Part shown: one piece after another, positions 59,783 through 64,000 of the stretch | Layout: every line of letters begins with the position of its first letter | Numbering within the stretch: position 1 is the stretch's first letter | Assembly: GCA_963709645.1 (NCBI GenBank) | Contig: CAVPXP010000048.1 | Span: 1-64,000, forward strand | From: DYRB01 sp963709645 | GTDB taxonomy: Bacteria; Pseudomonadota; Gammaproteobacteria; Chromatiales; Chromatiaceae | DNA length: 64,000 bases | Reading direction: 5' to 3' | The notes under the pieces: generated by a model | What the model saw: only the letters and a program-made list of their open reading frames with translations | What the model was told of the DNA's origin: nothing | The model's database searches: none | Position numbers and translations under genes: made by a program

Positions 59783-61186
59783 TCAGAAGAAGGTCACATC
59801 GACCTGAAAGAAGCGCTCGACCTTGCGTACCAGCTCCTTGTTGATGAGGAACAGGATCAGGTGATCCTCCGTCTCGACCAGGGTATCGTGGTGGGCGATC
59901 AAGACGCGACGCTGGTCCGCCCGTCCTGGCTCCGGCGCCGGGCCGCGCAGGATCGCGCCCACGGTCACTCCGTGGGGCAGCCTGAGTTCCTCGATCCGCC
60001 GCCCCACCGCCTTGGACGTCTTGTGGTCGCCGTGGACCACCACCTCCAGGGCCTCCGCCGCGCCGCGCCGCAGGCTGTGCACCGCGGCCACGTCGCCCTT
60101 GCGCACATGGGCCAGCAAGGTGCCGATGGAGACTTGCGCAGGCGATATGGCGATGTCGATGCGGTCCGCCTGGACCAAGTCCACGTAGACCTTACGGTTG
60201 ATCAGGGCCAGGACGCGCCGGGCGCCCAACCCCTTGGCCAGGAGCGAGCCCAGGATGTTGTTCTCGTCGTCGTTGGTGAGGGCGAGGAAGAAGTCCATGT
60301 CATCGATCCCCTCGGCCGCCAGGAGGGTCTCGTCCGCCGCATCCCCGACCAATACCAGGGTGTTGGTCAGGCGCGCCCCGAGGATCTTGGCGCGGGCCTC
60401 GTTGGCCTCGATGACCTTGACGTTGTAGCGCCCCTGGGTGGCAGCGGCCAGGCGCTCGCCGATATTGCCGCCCCCGGCGATCAGGATGCGCTTGGTGGGG
60501 CGGTCGAGCTGGCGCAGCTCGCTCATGACTTTACGGATGTCGCGGGTGGCCGCCAGGCAGAAGACCTCGTCTCCCGCTTCGACCAGGGTCTCTCCGTTCG
60601 GGACAATCGGCTGGTCCTTGCGGTAGATGGCGGCCACGCGGGCATCCACCGTGGGGATGTGTCGGCGCAGGTCGGCGATGGGGTGTCCCACCAAGGGGCC
60701 GCCGGCGAAGGCCCGTACCGCAATCAGGCTGACCAGCCCGTCGGCGAACTCCAAAACCTGCAGGGCTTCGGGGAACTCGATGAGTTTGACGATGTAGTCC
60801 GTAACGATCTGTTCGGGGCAGATGCTGAAATCGACGGCGAAGTTCTTCGGCTCCAGCAGTTCTGGGTAACGGGCATAGTCCGCCGAGCGTAGGCGTGCGA
60901 TGCGGGTGGGGGTGTTGAAGAGCGTCTTGGCGGTTCGGCAGGCGCAGAGGTTGGTCTGATCGCTCTGGGTGACGGCGATCAGCAGATCCGCGTCCTCGGC
61001 TCCGGCCTGCCGGAGCACCGAGGGCAGGGCTGCGTTGCCCACTGCCACGCGCAGGTCCAGACGGTCTGACAGACGCGCCAGGCGAGGGATGTCGGTATCG
61101 ACGATGGTGATCTCGTTGGCCTCGGAAACCAGGCTCTCAGCCACCGAGGTGCCGACCTGACCTGCGCCCAGGATGATGATTTTCAT
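59783..61186 (-). CDS. trkA: Trk system regulatory subunit TrkA
   Basis: The ATG at 61186 gives the family start MKIIILGAGQVGTSVAESLVSEANEITIVDTD and 467 residues. Two Rossmann RCK-N domains (the second with RILIAGGGNIGERLAAATQGRYNVKVIE) alternate with two TrkA-C domains ending VETEDHLILFLINKELVRKVERFF. TrkA binds NAD(H) and ATP and opens TrkH. It heads the trkA-trkH-trkH operon. The 255 bp upstream to the direct repeat contain no gene. Confidence 0.95.
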   Translation of the reverse strand: MKIIILGAGQVGTSVAESLVSEANEITIVDTDIPRLARLSDRLDLRVAVGNAALPSVLRQAGAEDADLLIAVTQSDQTNLCACRTAKTLFNTPTRIARLRSADYARYPELLEPKNFAVDFSICPEQIVTDYIVKLIEFPEALQVLEFADGLVSLIAVRAFAGGPLVGHPIADLRRHIPTVDARVAAIYRKDQPIVPNGETLVEAGDEVFCLAATRDIRKVMSELRQLDRPTKRILIAGGGNIGERLAAATQGRYNVKVIEANEARAKILGARLTNTLVLVGDAADETLLAAEGIDDMDFFLALTNDDENNILGSLLAKGLGARRVLALINRKVYVDLVQADRIDIAISPAQVSIGTLLAHVRKGDVAAVHSLRRGAAEALEVVVHGDHKTSKAVGRRIEELRLPHGVTVGAILRGPAPEPGRADQRRVLIAHHDTLVETEDHLILFLINKELVRKVERFFQVDVTFF

Positions 61187-61474
61187 TGGCGGGAGCGGTC
61201 TCCGACACCGGCCGAACACTGGGCCGGCATTCTACCCTCATCCCTCGTGGTTAGGACCACGCTGATTCGGCCCGCACACTGGCCGCACCCCGAGCCGGCG
61301 TCGACCTTGCCGAGAACCGCCTCGCTGCCAGGTACCAGTCCAAGCTGTCGGCCGTAGCCCATGTCTGTGCTCAGCTCAGATCGATGACGAACGCTGGCGC
61401 GGGAGGCCGCCAGGGGTTGCCTGCCGGCGCACCTTGCAGGTCCCCGGGCAAAGAACCACCTCAGGGGCGCCCAA

Positions 61475-62812
61475 TCACAGATAGCGCAGCCAAAGGTAGC
61501 CGCTGGCGATGGCGATGCTCATGAGCATCAGGGGGAAGGCCATGAGCATGAAGGGGATGAATTTGATGCGGTGCCCGGAACGCTCGGCGAAGCCCGCCAC
61601 GATCAGGTTGGCGCTGGCCCCCACCAGGGTCCCGTTGCCCCCCAGGCAGGCCCCTAGAGCCAGGGACCACCAGAGCGGCATCAGGTTGTCCGCCCCGCCG
61701 AAGGTCGGGGCCATGGCCTTGATCAGCGGGATGGTGCTGGCTACGAAGGGGATGTTGTCCACCACTGCGGAGGCCACCGCCGAGCCCCACAGGATGACCA
61801 TGGCGGTCAGCCCCATATGGCCCCCGGTGAGCGACAAGAGGTACTGTGCCAGCAGGGTCAAGGCCCCGGTGCGCTCCAGGCCGTGGACCACGATGAAGAG
61901 CCCGAGGAAGAAGAACAGGGTTACCCATTCCACCTCGGTCAGTGCGGAATGCACCGCATGGGTCTGAGCCTCCGCCGAGCGGGGGTAGTTGTCCAGCAGC
62001 AGCAGGACGGCCGCCCCGAAGAGGGCGATGGTGGAGGGCTCCTGGTGGATGTTGTGGGCGGCGATGAAGCCGAGGATGACCAGCGCGAGGACCGTTAGGG
62101 ACTGCACCAGGACGCGCCGGTCGGTGATGGCCTCTTTTTCGTTGTACTCCATGACGCGGAGACGGTCCTCCGTCTTGGCGTGCAGACTGCGCCCCCAGAT
62201 CATGTAGATGGGGACCAGAGTGACAGCCATGACGACCACTACTACCGGGGCCAGGTGGAACACGAAGTCGTTGAACGTATAGCCCACCGCCGAGCCGATC
62301 ATGATGTTGGGCGGGTCGCCGATGAGGGTCGCGGTGCCGCCGATATTGGCGGCGAAGATCTGGGTGAACAAGAAGGGGTAGGGGCTGACCTTCAGGGTCT
62401 CGGTGATCAGCAGGGTGACTGGGGCGACCAGCAGGACCGTGGTGACGTTGTCCAAGAAGGCGGAGAGCACCGCCGTCACCAGGGCCAGCATGACCAGGAT
62501 GCCCCAGGGGTCGGCCTTGACCTTCTTGGCCGACCACACCGCCAGGTACTGGAAGACCCCGGATTTCCGGGTAATCGCGACGATGACCATCATCCCGGTC
62601 AGCAGCCCCAGGGTGTTGAAGTCCACCCCGGAAACGGCCTGCTGTTGGGTCAGGACACCGGCCAGCACCATGACCCCGGCGGCGAGCATGGCGACGATGG
62701 CGCGGTTGATGCGCTCGGTCATCACCAGGATGTAGGTGGCAGCGAAGACGGCCGTGGCGAACCACAGCGGGTCCCAGCCGAAGATCACGCTCGGTGCGGC
62801 ATGGGCGTCCAT
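61475..62812 (-). CDS. ArsB/NhaD-family ion transporter, copy 2
   Basis: The 445-residue protein is identical to copy 1 over the first roughly 115 and the last roughly 195 residues. Between them it differs at about 35 positions, for example SAFLDNV for SALLDNV and IWGRSLHAKTEDRLRVMEY for IWGRGLTASTENRRRIMDY. All transport motifs, including GGTATLIGDPPNIMIGSAVG, are kept, so both copies should work. The altered segment covers a cytoplasmic loop and neighbouring helices, and could change regulation or ion handling. Confidence 0.88.
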   Translation of the reverse strand: MDAHAAPSVIFGWDPLWFATAVFAATYILVMTERINRAIVAMLAAGVMVLAGVLTQQQAVSGVDFNTLGLLTGMMVIVAITRKSGVFQYLAVWSAKKVKADPWGILVMLALVTAVLSAFLDNVTTVLLVAPVTLLITETLKVSPYPFLFTQIFAANIGGTATLIGDPPNIMIGSAVGYTFNDFVFHLAPVVVVVMAVTLVPIYMIWGRSLHAKTEDRLRVMEYNEKEAITDRRVLVQSLTVLALVILGFIAAHNIHQEPSTIALFGAAVLLLLDNYPRSAEAQTHAVHSALTEVEWVTLFFFLGLFIVVHGLERTGALTLLAQYLLSLTGGHMGLTAMVILWGSAVASAVVDNIPFVASTIPLIKAMAPTFGGADNLMPLWWSLALGACLGGNGTLVGASANLIVAGFAERSGHRIKFIPFMLMAFPLMLMSIAIASGYLWLRYL

Positions 62813-63279
62813 CAGACCCCCTGGGCCAGGATGGCCTTGCCGACGTCCCAATAGGAGACGACCCCCAGCAGGCAGCCGTCTTTCGGATCGACCACGGGCA
62901 CGCTGCGGCGGGTCTTGTAGAGCACCAGCAGGGTCTCCAGCAGCGGCGTGTCAGGATCGATCACCGTCGCCTCATCGCTGAGGCAGATGGTCACCGGTTG
63001 GTCTTCGGATTCCTTGAGGCGGCGGCGCAGGTCCGCGAGGCTGTCGGAGACGAAGGACAGGTCCGTCAGGCCGCGCTCCATCAGGGCCGCCTGGGGCAGG
63101 ACCAGGCGCAGCAGGCAGTTCACCCCGAACACCCCCAGGTAGCGCCCCCGCTCGTCCAGGATGGGGACATTGCGAAACCGGTTGTCCATGATGTAACCCA
63201 TGCCCTTGCCGACGGTATCCGTGGCGGCGAGGACAGTGGGATTGGGGTCCATGACGTCTCGGGCAGTCTGTCCCGACAT
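62812..63279 (-). CDS. Two-CBS-domain protein, copy 2
   Basis: The 155-residue protein is nearly identical to copy 1 (SGQTARDV for PGQTARDV at the start, RRRLKESEDQ for RRRLEESEDQ in the linker). It keeps both CBS repeats and the TGATG overlap with its permease. A strong AAGGAGG ribosome site lies just before the ATG, unlike copy 1. The 179 bp upstream to 63458 hold no gene. Confidence 0.87.
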   Translation of the reverse strand: MSGQTARDVMDPNPTVLAATDTVGKGMGYIMDNRFRNVPILDERGRYLGVFGVNCLLRLVLPQAALMERGLTDLSFVSDSLADLRRRLKESEDQPVTICLSDEATVIDPDTPLLETLLVLYKTRRSVPVVDPKDGCLLGVVSYWDVGKAILAQGV

Positions 63280-63458
63280 GGTGATGCTCCAAGGAGGTGT
63301 GGGCCGGGATAGCGCCCCAGCCAGCGCGGGCGCTAGCATACTCTGGGCTCGGGGCCATCCGCCATGGGCGGCTTGGGGCTTGATCGGCCGGCCCTTGGGG
63401 CGTGCAGGCGTATGGCTCTCGGCTCCTCGTCTGCGCCACCCTCTGTGAGATGTCCGGC

Positions 63459-64000
63459 CTAGTCCAAGCGCTCCCCAGGCAGGTCCTCGGTGTCCTCCGC
63501 GGGCTCGATGCGCTCGGCGATCAGCAGATGGACGCGGCGACTATCGGCCCGCTTGACGGTGAAGCGGAAACCCTCCACCTGCACCCGCTCACCGCCCTTG
63601 GGCAGACGACCCATGGCGTGGACCACCAGACCGCCGATGGTGTCGAACTCTTGGTCGGGCAGGGCGCAACTGAAGTAGGCGTTGAAGTCCTCGATGCTGG
63701 TGCGCGCCTTGATGGTGTACTCGTTGGCGCTGCGCCGGTAGATGAAGGCCCCCTCGTCGTAGTCGTGCTCATCGTCGATCTCACCGACGATCTGTTCCAG
63801 TACGTCCTCGATGGTCACCAGGCCGGCGGCGGTACCGTACTCGTCCACCACGATGGCCATGTGGCTTCGGCTGGAGCGGAACTCCTTGAGCAGGACGTTG
63901 AGGCGCTTGCTCTCGGGGACGAAGACCGCCGAGCGCACGAGGTCGCGGAGGATGAAGGGGCGACGGTTATCGCTGCCGCAAAAGCCGAGGAGGTCCTTGG
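63459..64000 (-). CDS. CorC/HlyC-family transporter-associated protein, C-terminal part (cut by window edge)
   Basis: The frame is open to the window end, so the start lies beyond it. Visible are the end of a CBS pair (FVPESKRLNVLLKEFRSSRSHMAIVVDEYGTAAGLVTIEDVLEQIVGEIDDEHD) and a CorC_HlyC domain (FNAYFSCALPDQEFDTIGGLVVHAMGRLPKGGERVQVEGFRFTVKRADSRRVHLL). CorC assists magnesium/cobalt efflux; the name in E. coli-type operons is corC or ybeX. No membrane domain can be seen, so the short cytoplasmic form is likely but not certain. It ends TAG at 63459. Confidence 0.88.
   Translation of the reverse strand, partial: KDLLGFCGSDNRRPFILRDLVRSAVFVPESKRLNVLLKEFRSSRSHMAIVVDEYGTAAGLVTIEDVLEQIVGEIDDEHDYDEGAFIYRRSANEYTIKARTSIEDFNAYFSCALPDQEFDTIGGLVVHAMGRLPKGGERVQVEGFRFTVKRADSRRVHLLIAERIEPAEDTEDLPGERLD

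Larger units (their letters stand above)
61475..63285. repeat. 1.8 kb direct repeat, copy 2
   Basis: This is the partner of 54855-56665 at offset 6620 with no gaps. Identity begins at the stop codon of the permease and is lost within about 10-20 bp upstream of the CBS gene start, where the leader sequences differ (copy 2 has AAGGAGG before its ATG). Confidence 0.95.

Noticed and set aside
61461..62765. Minus-strand open frame of 434 codons overlapping permease copy 2
   Set aside because: It is an out-of-frame shadow; a matching fragmentary shadow occurs in copy 1 because the DNA is duplicated.

Overview
The window is a 64 kb piece of a GC-rich gammaproteobacterial chromosome. The order cutA-dsbD-tlpA-aroQ-accB-accC, divergent from fxsA-groES-groEL, is a gammaproteobacterial arrangement. 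With a sulfide:quinone oxidoreductase present, a purple sulfur bacterium (Chromatiaceae) or a close relative is the best guess. That placement is inference; no rRNA, tRNA or photosynthesis gene was found here.

Positions 1-11 kb are an accessory region. It holds toxin-antitoxin modules (a RelE-type tail, DUF433/DUF5615, a broken Phd/PIN pair, HicBA, VapBC, and an intact Phd/PIN pair) set among short palindromic repeats. A run of surface-polysaccharide genes follows (carbamoyltransferase stub, WcaF-like acetyltransferase, methyltransferase, two glycosyltransferases, GalE). Most of these read in two or three frames, so they are either decayed or carry many sequence indels. An opposite-strand nucleotidyltransferase gene, a YdcF-type gene and a WecA/MraY-type transferase gene are intact.

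Positions 13-47 kb are mostly housekeeping: acetyl-CoA carboxylase subunits, periplasmic thiol-disulfide proteins (including a DsbD with two N-terminal domains), CIRCE-controlled groESL, a MoaD/ThiS-like gene paired with a six-Asp-box propeller, ArgA, PilR, SucCD, a methyltransferase/histidine kinase/EAL-response-regulator operon, NadE, GlnB, BamD, RluD, PgeF, an ACT-domain protein, peptide deformylase, a YkgJ-type protein, SQR, Prc and GshA. pilR, sucC and the methyltransferase gene each contain one apparent frameshift.

Positions 47-64 kb are transport genes on the minus strand. A sodium:amino-acid symporter is followed by a branched-chain amino-acid ABC transporter operon, which is interrupted by a NYN/OST-HTH protein gene. 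A potassium uptake operon (trkA and two trkH copies) lies between two nearly identical 1.8 kb direct repeats, each carrying an ArsB/NhaD-type permease gene and a CBS-domain gene. The end of a CorC-type gene closes the window.

The features most worth following up are the direct repeats around trk and their mosaic divergence, a multi-hairpin repeat family whose stems are kept although their sequence differs, the frameshift inside a 9-bp tandem repeat in pilR, the MoaD-like/propeller pair, and the RNA-binding-type gene inside the liv operon.
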